From Rubrobacter sp. (GTDB taxonomy: Bacteria; Actinomycetota; Rubrobacteria; Rubrobacterales; Rubrobacteraceae): DNA of 11,457 nucleotides. The notes below the pieces were generated by a model that was given only the letters and a program-made list of their open reading frames with translations, was not told where the DNA came from and ran no database searches. Made by a program: the position numbers and the translations under genes. This document shows positions 1 through 6,791 of this stretch, in pieces. The DNA lies in assembly GCA_016781775.1 (NCBI GenBank), contig JADDPR010000086.1, positions 1 through 11,457 on the forward strand, given 5' to 3'. The stretch's first letter is position 1, and every line of letters starts with the position of its first letter.

Positions 1-1145
1 CAGCGCTCGAAGACGGGCTCCATGAGGTCGAGGCGGGGGAGGCGGTTTACGAGCGAGACGAGTGCCTGGGTCGTGGGCTGGCGGAGGGAGTGGAGGCCTG
101 CAATCTGGCGCGCGTAGCCCGAGAGCAGGGCGGCGGAGAAGTCGCGCCGGCGGTGGGCTTCGTACGCCCACCCGGCGGCCAGGCGACCGGCCTCCAGCGC
201 GAAGCCGATCCCCTCGCCGCTCACGGGATGGCTCGTGCCGCCCGCGTCACCCACCCTCAGGAGCCCCGCCTCGCTGCGCGTGACCCCGTAGCCGCTCGAC
301 GCGAACGTCCGGCTCGCCATCGACTCCTCCGGCTCCGCCCCGCGGAGCATCCCGGCGACCTCCGGCTCCGCGAGGAAGCCCTCGTGCAGGCGACGGAGGG
401 CGGCCTTGCGGGCAGACTTTTCCTGGGGCAGGTTGCGCCCGTAGACCGCGACCCCGACGTTCGCCGAGCCGTCGTTGAGGTAGAAGATGCGCCCGTACCC
501 AACCCCGAGGCTCTCTATCTCGGCCGTGTACCAGACGTGCAGTAAGTTCCTCTGGGGCAATCCGGGGTCCGGCAGGCCCGTGAAGTACTGCCGGGAGACG
601 ACCATCGCCGCGAGGCTTTCTTGCTTGCCGCCCTCGAAGCCGCCCCATCCGCCCGCCGTTACGACCAGCGGAGCCTCGATCTGCTCGGTCTCGCCCCCCT
701 CGTCGGCGATCTCGATCCCGCGCACCTCGCCCGCGGGGGAGCGCAGGATGCGGCGCGCCTCGACGCCTTCGCGGAGGGTCGCGCCGGACGAGAGCACGCG
801 CTTCATGATCTTCGGCTCGAACTCACTGCGGCGGATTATGTATCCGCGGGAACCGCGGGGGTCCGGAGGGAGTGGCTCGGAGAAGCGGGCGGTCTTGGTG
901 CGCACGGAGAAGCCCTCGATCACGCCGTGGTGCCCTTCGGAGAGATAATCGCCGAGGTCGAGGCGTTCCATCTCCGCCACCGTCTGGGCGAGCATCCCGT
1001 CCCCGCAGATCCTGTCGCGCGGTAGCCTATCCTTCTCGATCAGGAGCACCCGGAGCCCCAGCTTCGCGGCGTAGTACGCGGTCCCCATCCCGCCCGGTCC
1101 CGCCCCGACCACCGCGAGATCGAACCCGTTCTCCCCGTTCTGCAT
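1..1145 (-). CDS. Geranylgeranyl reductase family FAD-dependent oxidoreductase (3' end outside window)
   Basis: This flavoprotein belongs to the geranylgeranyl reductase family, which reduces double bonds of isoprenoid chains (quinone side chains, lipids, carotenoid precursors) using FAD. 381 codons are visible and the frame is still open at the left edge; the family is usually about 380-450 residues, so little is missing. The N-terminus has the Rossmann FAD motif GAGPGG (residues 14-19) and an acidic strand end (LLIEKD). The family signature RICGDG follows (45-50), then SLGVGYGRIFYLNDGSANVGV in the middle (212-232) and the second FAD motif GDAGGTSHPVSGEGIGFALEAG at 299-320. The ATG at 1145 is preceded by GGGAG at 5-base spacing. 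It is the last visible gene of a minus-strand run, 64 bases after the dehydrogenase. The family call is secure. The substrate is not determinable: menaquinone side-chain reduction is one option for an actinobacterium, and a related FAD monooxygenase is a weaker alternative. Confidence 0.85.
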   Translation of the reverse strand, partial: MQNGENGFDLAVVGAGPGGMGTAYYAAKLGLRVLLIEKDRLPRDRICGDGMLAQTVAEMERLDLGDYLSEGHHGVIEGFSVRTKTARFSEPLPPDPRGSRGYIIRRSEFEPKIMKRVLSSGATLREGVEARRILRSPAGEVRGIEIADEGGETEQIEAPLVVTAGGWGGFEGGKQESLAAMVVSRQYFTGLPDPGLPQRNLLHVWYTAEIESLGVGYGRIFYLNDGSANVGVAVYGRNLPQEKSARKAALRRLHEGFLAEPEVAGMLRGAEPEESMASRTFASSGYGVTRSEAGLLRVGDAGGTSHPVSGEGIGFALEAGRLAAGWAYEAHRRRDFSAALLSGYARQIAGLHSLRQPTTQALVSLVNRLPRLDLMEPVFER

Positions 1146-1209
1146 GCGATCTCCCGTCCCTCGTAGATCTTCTCTGGCGAGGGCGCTATCTACCCGGGGG
1201 GACGGTTTT

Positions 1210-2112
1210 CTACGGGCGAGCCTGCCCGTCTCCCTTCTCTACCGGTCGCGCCCAGTCGTCCAGCAGGGCGATGAGGGCCGAGTGGTCTCGGTCCCCCATC
1301 CCCCTCGCCACGAGCGTGCCGAACATCTCGTTCACGATCGCCGTAACGGGCAGGGGAACCTCGCTCTCCCGGGCCGCTGCGAGCGCTATCCCGAGGTCCT
1401 TGAGGTGGAACCTCGATTTCCCGCCCGGGGAGAAGTCCCGCGAGAGGAACTTCTCGCGCTTGACCTCCATCACCTTGTTCCCCGCGAGCCCGCCCGAGAG
1501 GACGTCCAGGATCTTCGCCGGCTCCACCCCGGCCCTCTCCCCGAGCACCAGCGCCTCCGAGACCGCCTCGATGACGAGCGCCACCACGATCTGGTTGCAC
1601 GCCTTCACGGTCTGGCCCGCCCCCGCCTCCCCGACGTGAGTGACGGTCCCTCCCATCGCCTCGAAGAGCGGGCGAGCGCGCTCGAAGTCCTCCTCGCGCC
1701 CACCGACCATGATCGAGAGCGTCCCGTCCTTGGCGCCGACGTCCCCGCCCGAGACCGGCGCGTCGAGCACGCCGACACCCTTCTCCAGGGCGTCGGCGGC
1801 GAGCTTGCGGGCCAGGATCGGCGAGCTCGTGCTCATGTCTATGAGAAGCGTGCCCCCTCCGGCCACCTCCAGCATCTCCTCGAAGACGGACTCGACCTCC
1901 GGCGGTCCGGGGAGCATCGTCACGACGGCGTCCGAACGTTCGGCCACCTCGCGCGGGCCCTCCGCGACCGTGGCGCCCTCCGCTGCGAGGTTCTCCGCCT
2001 TCGGGCGGCTGCGGTTGTGGACGATGAGTTTGTGGCCCGCCGCCATGAGGTTGCGGGCCATCGGCTCGCCCATGATGCCCAGGCCCACGAAGCCGACCGT
2101 TTCGGGCGTCAC
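1210..2112 (-). CDS. Beta-hydroxyacid dehydrogenase (3-hydroxyisobutyrate dehydrogenase / tartronate semialdehyde reductase type)
   Basis: This is a 300-residue NAD(P)-dependent dehydrogenase that interconverts a beta-hydroxy acid and its semialdehyde in the cytosol. From the GTG start, the nucleotide-binding motif GLGIMGEPMARNL is at residues 10-22. The substrate-binding motif DAPVSGG is at 117-123, and the catalytic GAGQTVKACNQ segment has Lys170 and Asn173. The C-terminal helical domain contains KDLGIAL (238-244) and GMGDRDHSAL (271-280). The last stretch resembles 2-hydroxy-3-oxopropionate reductases (GarR/GlxR) at least as much as valine-pathway 3-hydroxyisobutyrate dehydrogenases, so the substrate is left open. 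An in-frame start further upstream (to 2157) would add 15 residues, but the GTG at 2112 has a GGAGG four bases before it, and the protein then begins just ahead of the Rossmann strand, as is normal here. Neighbours on the same strand are the SGNH hydrolase (67 bases upstream) and the flavoprotein (64 bases downstream). Confidence 0.9.
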   Translation of the reverse strand: MTPETVGFVGLGIMGEPMARNLMAAGHKLIVHNRSRPKAENLAAEGATVAEGPREVAERSDAVVTMLPGPPEVESVFEEMLEVAGGGTLLIDMSTSSPILARKLAADALEKGVGVLDAPVSGGDVGAKDGTLSIMVGGREEDFERARPLFEAMGGTVTHVGEAGAGQTVKACNQIVVALVIEAVSEALVLGERAGVEPAKILDVLSGGLAGNKVMEVKREKFLSRDFSPGGKSRFHLKDLGIALAAARESEVPLPVTAIVNEMFGTLVARGMGDRDHSALIALLDDWARPVEKGDGQARP

Positions 2113-2116
2113 GTTC

Positions 2117-2121
2117 CCTCC
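2117..2121 (-). promoter_or_regulatory. Ribosome binding site selecting the GTG start of the beta-hydroxyacid dehydrogenase
   Basis: Read on the minus strand, GGAGG lies within GGGGAGGGAAC directly before GTG at 2112, with 4-base spacing. It favours this GTG over the longer frame starting at 2157. Confidence 0.6.
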
Positions 2122-2179
2122 CCACGTCTCTCGTTGCTCGAAGGCGGGCCGGGACAACGGTCTCCGGCGGGGTGCGTGT

Positions 2180-2809
2180 TCAGGTAAATACCTCGGTTCT
2201 GTTGCCGATGAAGCCGTGTTCGACCACGTCCGCTATCGCGCGCGAGATCTTTTCGCCACCGCGCGCCGACGGCTCGATGGGGTTGGCGTAGTCGCTCGCT
2301 TCCGTGCAGATCAAGCGCAGGTCGATCAGGGGGATGCCGTTGGCGAACGCCGCGCGGATTATGCAGTCGTTGAACACCGACAGCGCCGCGACGGCTATAC
2401 GCTGCAGGGGCGCCTCGGGGAAGCGCGGGTAGTAAATGGTGCAGACCGCGGTCGGCAGCCCGCGCGCGAGCACCTCGTCCAGCATCGCGAGGTAGTCGCG
2501 CTCGAACCCGTCGCCGAGCTCGGCGAGCCCCGCGAGCGCCTCGGCGGTCGAACGGGCCGACGCGCCCAGGAAGTCGCTCTTGCGAAGGGCGTCGTTCCCG
2601 CCGACGCTGACGATGAGGTGCGTCGCGTCCTGCGGAAGGAGCCGGAGCTGGCCGCGCACGTCACCCGTGGTGCCGCCGTCCACGGCCAGGAGCGTCGCCC
2701 TCGACCCCTCCGGTAACTCTCGTCGCACCTGCCGGACGACGTCGGGGGCGCCCGCCACGTAGGCCGCGTTGTCGAAGATGGAATCGCCCAAGAGTACGAC
2801 GTGGTTCAT
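2180..2809 (-). CDS. SGNH/GDSL-type hydrolase
   Basis: This 209-residue alpha/beta hydrolase of the SGNH superfamily is probably an esterase or lipase-like enzyme. Block I is VVLLGDSIFDN, with the nucleophile Ser10. A glycine-rich block II region is DGGTTGDVRGQL (44-55), and block III is SVGGNDAL, with Gly71 and Asn72 of the oxyanion hole. The usual block V Asp-x-x-His is not visible. At that place the protein reads SDYANPIEPSARGGEKI (172-188), with Asp173 but no histidine where DxxHP would be; I recall similar PIEPS-type endings in a subfamily. There is no signal peptide, so it is probably cytosolic. The ATG at 2809 has a modest GGGAAG upstream. It sits 78 bases after the acetamidase pseudogene and 67 bases before the dehydrogenase on the same strand. 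The fold is confident; the substrate is unknown. Confidence 0.85.
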   Translation of the reverse strand: MNHVVLLGDSIFDNAAYVAGAPDVVRQVRRELPEGSRATLLAVDGGTTGDVRGQLRLLPQDATHLIVSVGGNDALRKSDFLGASARSTAEALAGLAELGDGFERDYLAMLDEVLARGLPTAVCTIYYPRFPEAPLQRIAVAALSVFNDCIIRAAFANGIPLIDLRLICTEASDYANPIEPSARGGEKISRAIADVVEHGFIGNRTEVFT

Positions 2810-2887
2810 GCGGGCTTCCCTTCCGAGGGCAGCGCGGGATGCGCCTCGCGTTCCCCGACCTCCGGCTTCCCGTCGACGGTCAAGGGA

Positions 2888-3826
2888 CTACCCGAAGCTC
2901 GCCAGCGGCAGGTAGGAGGAGACGATCCAGTTGGGCTGGTCGACGACCTCGCTGATCTTGAGGTCCACGGCGAGGCTCGCCAGCACGTACGCCTCGACCG
3001 GCTCCATGTGGTACGTCGTGCTTACATGCTCGACCATCGCCCGCATGGAATCCTTTGTCGCCTGCATGAGGTCGGGGCCTATGCCCATCGTCGCGTACCA
3101 GCCCGCCCCTTCGGACTTCGGGGTGAGCGGCCCCGGGGTGACGAACTGCGGGGCGGGGAGGCTGCGGCCCTTGACCAGCCCGAAGCGCAGGGCCGCGTAC
3201 ATGGGGCTCTCGATGCCGGTGACGCAGACCTCGCCGTCGCCCTGCGCGGCGTGGGCGTCCCCGCAGGAGAAGAAAGAGGGCGCCCGAAACCTGCACGGGC
3301 AGGTAGAGCCGCGCTCCCCTGGTTATGTGGCGGGTGTCCATGTTGCCGCCGAACGGCCCGGGCGGCATGATCACGGGCTTCTCCGTGGTGTCGGCCGGGG
3401 AGACGCCCATCGTTCCGAAGAAGGGATCTATGGGGATGGCGATGTTGTCCTTGAAGAGCGTGTAGTCGCCGTTCGTCAGGTCGAAGATCTTGAGGTACGC
3501 GTCCGGGAAGTCCTCCGGCAGGAGGCCGAAGCCGGGGACGACCGCCGTCCAGCCCCAGCCCAGGGTCTGGATGTCCAGGACCTCGACCTCCAGGACGTCG
3601 CCGGGCTCGGCTCCCCTCACGCTCACCGGCCCGAGAGGGGGTAGACGCGGTCCCAGTCGAAGGTCGCCAGGGCGTCGGCGGTCGAGTCCGGCGTGATCTG
3701 GCCGTCCGACACCTCCCTCGTCTGATAAACGACCGTGTCGCCCGGCTCGATCTCCAGGACGGGCCGAAGCTCGTTGTCCCAGACGTAGTGGACCCCATCC
3801 CCCGGGAAGTAGTGCGTCCTCGCCAT
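2888..3826 (-). pseudogene. Acetamidase/formamidase (FmdA/AmdA family), two frameshifts
   Basis: Three consecutive frames join into one acetamidase/formamidase of about 311 residues, the usual family length; the family hydrolyses short aliphatic amides to ammonia and the acid. Segment 1 (from ATG 3826) begins MARTHYFPGDGVHYVWDNEL and runs to FDWDRVYPLSG, then meets TGA (3623-3625) after 67 codons. Segment 2 resumes with PVSVRGAEPGD and contains IPIDPFFGTMGVSP and GPFGGNMDTRHITRGARLY, ending at LPVQVSGALF. Segment 3 carries the family signature SCGDAHAAQGDGEV and continues to the TAG at 2888. Lesion 1 (about 3628-3632) looks like one lost base: GGGCCGG where GGGCCCGG would keep frame. Lesion 2 (3270-3277) is a tandem AAGA-AAGA on the plus strand; removing one copy restores frame and gives GALFSCGDAH. 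A strong AGGAGG precedes the ATG at 8-base spacing, so the signals remain intact. A sequencing error is possible for lesion 1 but less likely for lesion 2. Confidence 0.85.
3270..3277. repeat. 4-base tandem duplication (AAGA)2 disrupting the acetamidase frame
   Basis: The plus strand reads AAGAAAGA, which is TCTTTCTT in the coding sense. Deleting one 4-base copy gives an uninterrupted GALFSCGDAHAAQGDGEV match to the acetamidase family. This fits a slipped-strand duplication. A single-base insertion is an alternative, but it leaves one extra Phe. Confidence 0.6.
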
Positions 3827-3834
3827 GCGAACGA

Positions 3835-3840
3835 CCTCCT
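3835..3840 (-). promoter_or_regulatory. Ribosome binding site of the acetamidase pseudogene
   Basis: A perfect AGGAGG on the minus strand lies 8 bases before the ATG at 3826. It fixes the start and shows that the translation signals of the broken gene have not decayed. Confidence 0.65.
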
Positions 3841-4000
3841 CTGCTCCGTGCAACCTGCGTGTGGAGGCCCAACTTTCGCAGCTTGCCGGGTCTGCGTCTA
3901 CTCCTCGCCGGGCGATGGATGGCAGACCGCACAGTGGCGCGCTCGGGAGCGGCGAGAGATCGGACGAGCGTACAGGATCGCGCCCCACGGTCGCGGAAAC

Positions 4001-4029
4001 CTTATAGAGAACGGCGCTTGCAGTGTCCG
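4001..4029 (-). promoter_or_regulatory. Candidate sigma-70-type promoter for the acetamidase-led minus-strand run
   Basis: On the minus strand CGGACA (4 of 6 to TTGACA) and TATAAG (5 of 6 to TATAAT) are separated by 17 bases. Transcription would start near 3994, leaving a leader of about 170 bases before the ATG at 3826. An AT-rich hexamer of this kind is uncommon in this GC-rich DNA, but the match is by eye only. Confidence 0.35.
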
Positions 4030-4191
4030 AGAACCGCGTGAAGATCCATTCCTGCTCGTACGACAACGCCCTTCACGAGAAGCCGATGGGGACAGTCGCC
4101 GCGCGTCTCTGTTGCTTCTTTTGCAGGGCCGATCTCATGCCTCGGGATCGGATAAGGTAGCCCGAACCGTTTGAGCTCGTCTGGGGAGGAC

Positions 4192-4800
4192 ATGAACACG
4201 CCTGATCTGGAGTTCTGGTTCGAGTTCGGGAGCACATACTCCTACCTTTCCGTAGCGCGGATCGAAGACGTGGCCCAGGAGGCGGGCGTGCCGGTTCGCT
4301 GGGAGCCGTTCCTTCTGGGGCCCATCTTCGCGCAGCAGGGCTGGGACGACTCGCCCTTTAACGTCTACCCGGCGAAGGGGCGCTACATGTGGCGAGACAT
4401 GGAGCGCATGTGCGAGAAACAAGGCATACCGTTCCTGAAGCCGTCGCGTTTCCCGCGCAGCGGCGTGACCGCCGCCAGGGTCGCCTGCCTCGCGAGGGCG
4501 ACGTCGCAGCCCTGGCTTCCCGGGTTCGCGCGGGCGGTTTTCCAGGCCAACTTCGCCGAGGACCGGGAGATCGGGGACGCCGCGGAGGTCGGCTCGATAC
4601 TCGACTCGCTCGGCCTGCCGGGAGCGCGCATCGTCGAGCAGGCCCAGGCCCCCGACAACAAGCAGCGTCTGCGCGAACGGACCAGCCGGGCCACCGAACT
4701 CGGGATCTTTGGGGCCCCGAGCTTCCTGGTCGGCGGCGAGCTCTTCTGGGGCAACGACCGCCTGGAGGACGCGCTGGCGTGGGCGACTCGCGGACGGTAA
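4192..4800 (+). CDS. DsbA-fold oxidoreductase, 2-hydroxychromene-2-carboxylate isomerase / kappa-GST-like
   Basis: This 202-residue protein has the thioredoxin-fold plus helical-insert layout of the DsbA family. It opens with LEFWFEFGSTYSYL (6-19), where kappa-class GSTs and HCCA isomerases have their thiol-activating serine (here Ser14) in place of the CxxC cysteine. No CxxC is present, so it is not a disulfide oxidase. The cis-proline loop is GIFGAPSFLV (171-180), followed by ELFWGNDRLEDAL near the C-terminus. HCCA isomerase proper acts in naphthalene breakdown with glutathione, but no aromatic degradation genes are nearby, so the actual substrate is unknown. The ATG at 4192 was chosen because the conserved strand begins a few residues later; its GGAGG (4185-4189) is very close, at 2 bases. 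A TTG at 4171 is a weaker alternative adding 7 residues. The gene is alone on its strand, convergent with the nfeD operon. Confidence 0.85.
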   Translation: MNTPDLEFWFEFGSTYSYLSVARIEDVAQEAGVPVRWEPFLLGPIFAQQGWDDSPFNVYPAKGRYMWRDMERMCEKQGIPFLKPSRFPRSGVTAARVACLARATSQPWLPGFARAVFQANFAEDREIGDAAEVGSILDSLGLPGARIVEQAQAPDNKQRLRERTSRATELGIFGAPSFLVGGELFWGNDRLEDALAWATRGR

Positions 4801-5043
4801 AAATGTCGATCACGAGAGCTCGGGCGAGATCAGGTCCCCGTCGAGGAACCCTTCTGCCGCTCACGTGGCGGACGTGCGTAGCGAAGGCCACCCCCGGGCT
4901 CGCGGGAATCGGGCCAGCGTCGATCCATGTTCTCCCGAACGAGACGCGGTTGCGGAGGCCTTCCATCAACGCCGGGCTGTTTCGATGTCAACCCGCTCGA
5001 TCGCTTCCACGAACGGCTCGGCCCTGCGCGTCCCGTGCTCCCG

Positions 5044-5067
5044 AAACCACGCCCGACATGGTCGTGG
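5044..5067 (-). terminator. Candidate rho-independent terminator of the nfeD operon
   Basis: Within the 287-base convergent gap (4801-5087), the minus strand has a hairpin starting 20 bases after the NfeD stop. The arms CCACG and CGTGG are extended past one mismatch by two GC pairs and a G-U pair around a 3-base loop. It is followed by only TTT. The short U-tract makes the call tentative. I see nothing else recognisable in this gap and no clear terminator for the plus-strand gene. Confidence 0.35.
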
Positions 5068-5087
5068 AGCCCGGGTAGAGTCACCCT

Positions 5088-6116
5088 TTATCTCTCTTCC
5101 CGTGCGTGCAGATCGGCAGGCCGCACGACCACGGCCCCTTCCCGGAGGGCGACGATTTCTACCCTGGTCCCGGTGTTTATGGGGGCGTGCTCGGGGTTCT
5201 CGGGGAGGGCCCGCCAGCGCTCGCCGTGGACGAAGACGAGGCCGCCCATCCCCTCGACCACCGGGCGGCGCACGGTACCGATCTCCCCGATCATGCCCTC
5301 CGCCCCCGTGGTGATGCGCCCGCGGACCATCCGCCAGTACCCGAGGGCCGCCAGCGCGACGGCGAACACCGCGATCCCCGCCAGCGCCCACAGGAGGTAG
5401 GGCGAGATCCCGGTCCGCTCCTCGAAGGTCGGCGGCTTCTGCACGATGGCGGCGCCCCGGGTGCGCAGCGTGAGGCCCTTCGGTTCCACCCGGGTCCCGT
5501 CCGCCGCCACGAGCACCCCATCTAGGTTCGGCTCGACGTGCTCAACCACCCCGAGCTCCAGCGCCTGGGTCGCGTCGGCCGCGGCGCTCTCCCGGACGGC
5601 GCTCTCGGCCCAGGCCTCGTCCCTCCCGTGCGCATCGGCGAGGCCGACCATAAGCGCCGCCGCGTCGTTCGTCACCTTCTCGCCCAGAGGACCTTCGATC
5701 TCCGCCCCCGTCGAGAGGACCGGGTGCGCCGCCCCGAGCCTCGTCTGGGGCGCCATCGCCGCCACATCGCTCCCCATCAGAACGAACGTCCCCGCGCTCG
5801 CTGCCCGAGCCCCGCGCGGGGTCACGTACGTCACCACCGGCACCCCTTCGGCGTTGCTCTCGGCGCGCACGATCTCCTGCGTGGCCTCGAGGCTCCCGCC
5901 GGGAGTATCGAGCTCCAGCACGACCGCCGCCACCCCGGCCTCCTCGGCCTCGGAGACGACGCGCGAGACGTACTCCGCCGTCCGGCCGTCTATGGACCCC
6001 TCCACGCGGGCGACAAAGACCTCCGGAGCCTCGCCCTGCGCATAGGACACGCCGGCCAACGACCCGAGGGAGAGAGACGTTAAGAAGACCGCGAGGCAGG
6101 CGAGGCGGCGCCTCAT
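5088..6116 (-). CDS. NfeD-family membrane-bound serine protease (ClpP-class domain plus OB-fold)
   Basis: This 342-residue NfeD protein has an N-terminal signal sequence (charged MRRR then a hydrophobic stretch to about residue 26, ending VSYAQG). A ClpP/crotonase-fold protease domain covers about 30-200, one membrane segment lies at about 239-260, and a C-terminal NfeD OB-fold domain at about 270-336. The protease domain has ELDTPGGSL (68-76) and the serine motif AASAGTFVLMGS with Ser107; Lys147 (GEKVTND) matches the Ser-Lys dyad lysine of the archaeal 1510-N protease. Related proteases cleave hydrophobic segments of membrane proteins such as stomatins. Long NfeD proteins usually have several membrane helices between the domains; here I see one, so the protein is short. 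No slipin/stomatin gene, the usual partner, is next to it. The ATG follows the cupin stop by 10 bases, with a weak AGGGA, so translation is probably coupled. It is the last gene of the operon. Confidence 0.88.
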   Translation of the reverse strand: MRRRLACLAVFLTSLSLGSLAGVSYAQGEAPEVFVARVEGSIDGRTAEYVSRVVSEAEEAGVAAVVLELDTPGGSLEATQEIVRAESNAEGVPVVTYVTPRGARAASAGTFVLMGSDVAAMAPQTRLGAAHPVLSTGAEIEGPLGEKVTNDAAALMVGLADAHGRDEAWAESAVRESAAADATQALELGVVEHVEPNLDGVLVAADGTRVEPKGLTLRTRGAAIVQKPPTFEERTGISPYLLWALAGIAVFAVALAALGYWRMVRGRITTGAEGMIGEIGTVRRPVVEGMGGLVFVHGERWRALPENPEHAPINTGTRVEIVALREGAVVVRPADLHAREER

Positions 6117-6126
6117 GCCCGCGTCC

Positions 6127-6777
6127 CTACCGCCCGACGTCCGGCGGGCAGGGGCGATTGGCGTAGCCGCTGCGGAACGGAGAGACGTCTCCGGTCTCGG
6201 GGTCGTACGAGTGGCGCCAGACGCAGCCGGTGTCGTTGGCGAGGAGGTGGATCGAGACGGACGTCTCCGAGGAGGTCGTGCGGACGCGATGCACGTCGTC
6301 CCTCGGCGGTAGGAGCGGGTAGAAGTCGCCCTGCTTCACGGTGCGCCAGACCCTCACGTCCAGCCCTTCCCCCTCGCCTACGGCGCCCGCCTGTGCATCG
6401 TAGACGGTCTCTTCCTGCTCGCCCCTGTAGAGCCCGACGAGGCCCCATGCGAGGTGGTCGTGGACGGGGGTCGCCGCCCCCGGGGGCACGACGAGGGCGA
6501 AGAGGGAGAGGTCGCGCTCGGCCGAGCGAAACAGCAGCCACTGGCCGATGCCGCCGCCCATGCCGCTCCCGGGCACAGGCGCGCGGTACTCCTCCGGGAG
6601 CCACGCGTCGTCCGCGAGAAGCTCCGAGAAGATCGGCCGGAGTTCCTCGACCGCCTCCTCGGGGCCTCCGGCCCGGGAGACCGTCTCTCTAACGCCGGCG
6701 ACGAAGGAGCGAACGGTCGGGGTGTCGAGGACGTACTCGTCCCCGTTTGGGGGGCCGTCGATCTCCTGGCCGCACAC
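6127..6777 (-). CDS. Cysteine dioxygenase-like cupin (thiol dioxygenase family)
   Basis: This 216-residue protein has a cupin beta-barrel core of the cysteine-dioxygenase type, enzymes that use Fe(II) and O2 to oxidise a thiol to a sulfinic acid. The first cupin motif is TPVHDHLAWGLVGLYRGEQEE, giving metal ligands His106 and His108; the third is probably His163 in DDVHRV. SIHLLAND (175-182) sits where cysteine dioxygenase has Ser-x-His-x-Tyr: Ser175 and His177 are kept, but the Tyr position is Leu179. An extra C-terminal part reads CVWRHSYDPETGD and FRSGYANRPCPP. The substrate could therefore be cysteine, 3-mercaptopropionate or something else. The GTG start at 6777 has AGGAGG 8 bases before it, overlapping the stop codon of the PLP-enzyme gene, so the two are probably translated together. 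That neighbour favours a sulfur amino acid role. The fold is confident; the exact reaction is inferred. Confidence 0.8.
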   Translation of the reverse strand: MCGQEIDGPPNGDEYVLDTPTVRSFVAGVRETVSRAGGPEEAVEELRPIFSELLADDAWLPEEYRAPVPGSGMGGGIGQWLLFRSAERDLSLFALVVPPGAATPVHDHLAWGLVGLYRGEQEETVYDAQAGAVGEGEGLDVRVWRTVKQGDFYPLLPPRDDVHRVRTTSSETSVSIHLLANDTGCVWRHSYDPETGDVSPFRSGYANRPCPPDVGR

Positions 6778-6785
6778 GGTCCCGC

Positions 6786-6791
6786 CCTCCT
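6786..6791 (-). promoter_or_regulatory. Ribosome binding site of the cupin gene, overlapping the upstream stop codon
   Basis: A perfect AGGAGG on the minus strand begins inside the TAG stop (6790-6792) of the PLP-enzyme gene and lies 8 bases before the GTG at 6777. It fixes the start and suggests translational coupling. Confidence 0.7.

Larger units (their letters stand above)
3827..4191. other. Divergent intergenic region, 365 bases, no gene seen
   Basis: This spacer lies between the minus-strand acetamidase pseudogene and the plus-strand DsbA-fold gene. Short open frames cross it on both strands, but none has a recognisable protein or a good start signal. It contains the acetamidase ribosome binding site, a candidate minus-strand promoter (4001-4029) and, near 4185-4189, the GGAGG in front of the DsbA-fold gene. 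I could not identify a convincing plus-strand promoter or a riboswitch. Confidence 0.5.

Noticed and set aside
1144..2716. Long plus-strand open frames opposite the dehydrogenase and SGNH hydrolase
   Set aside because: Arg/Ser/Pro-rich shadows with no motifs; the minus strand encodes recognisable enzymes through the same span.
3623..3634. Programmed ribosomal frameshift in the acetamidase gene
   Set aside because: No slippery heptamer or downstream structure is apparent, a second lesion of a different type exists, and this family is not known to use recoding.
4801..5087. Possible decayed gene in the convergent gap
   Set aside because: Translation in all frames gives Arg/Pro-rich text without a recognisable domain fragment. 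Only a candidate terminator could be supported.
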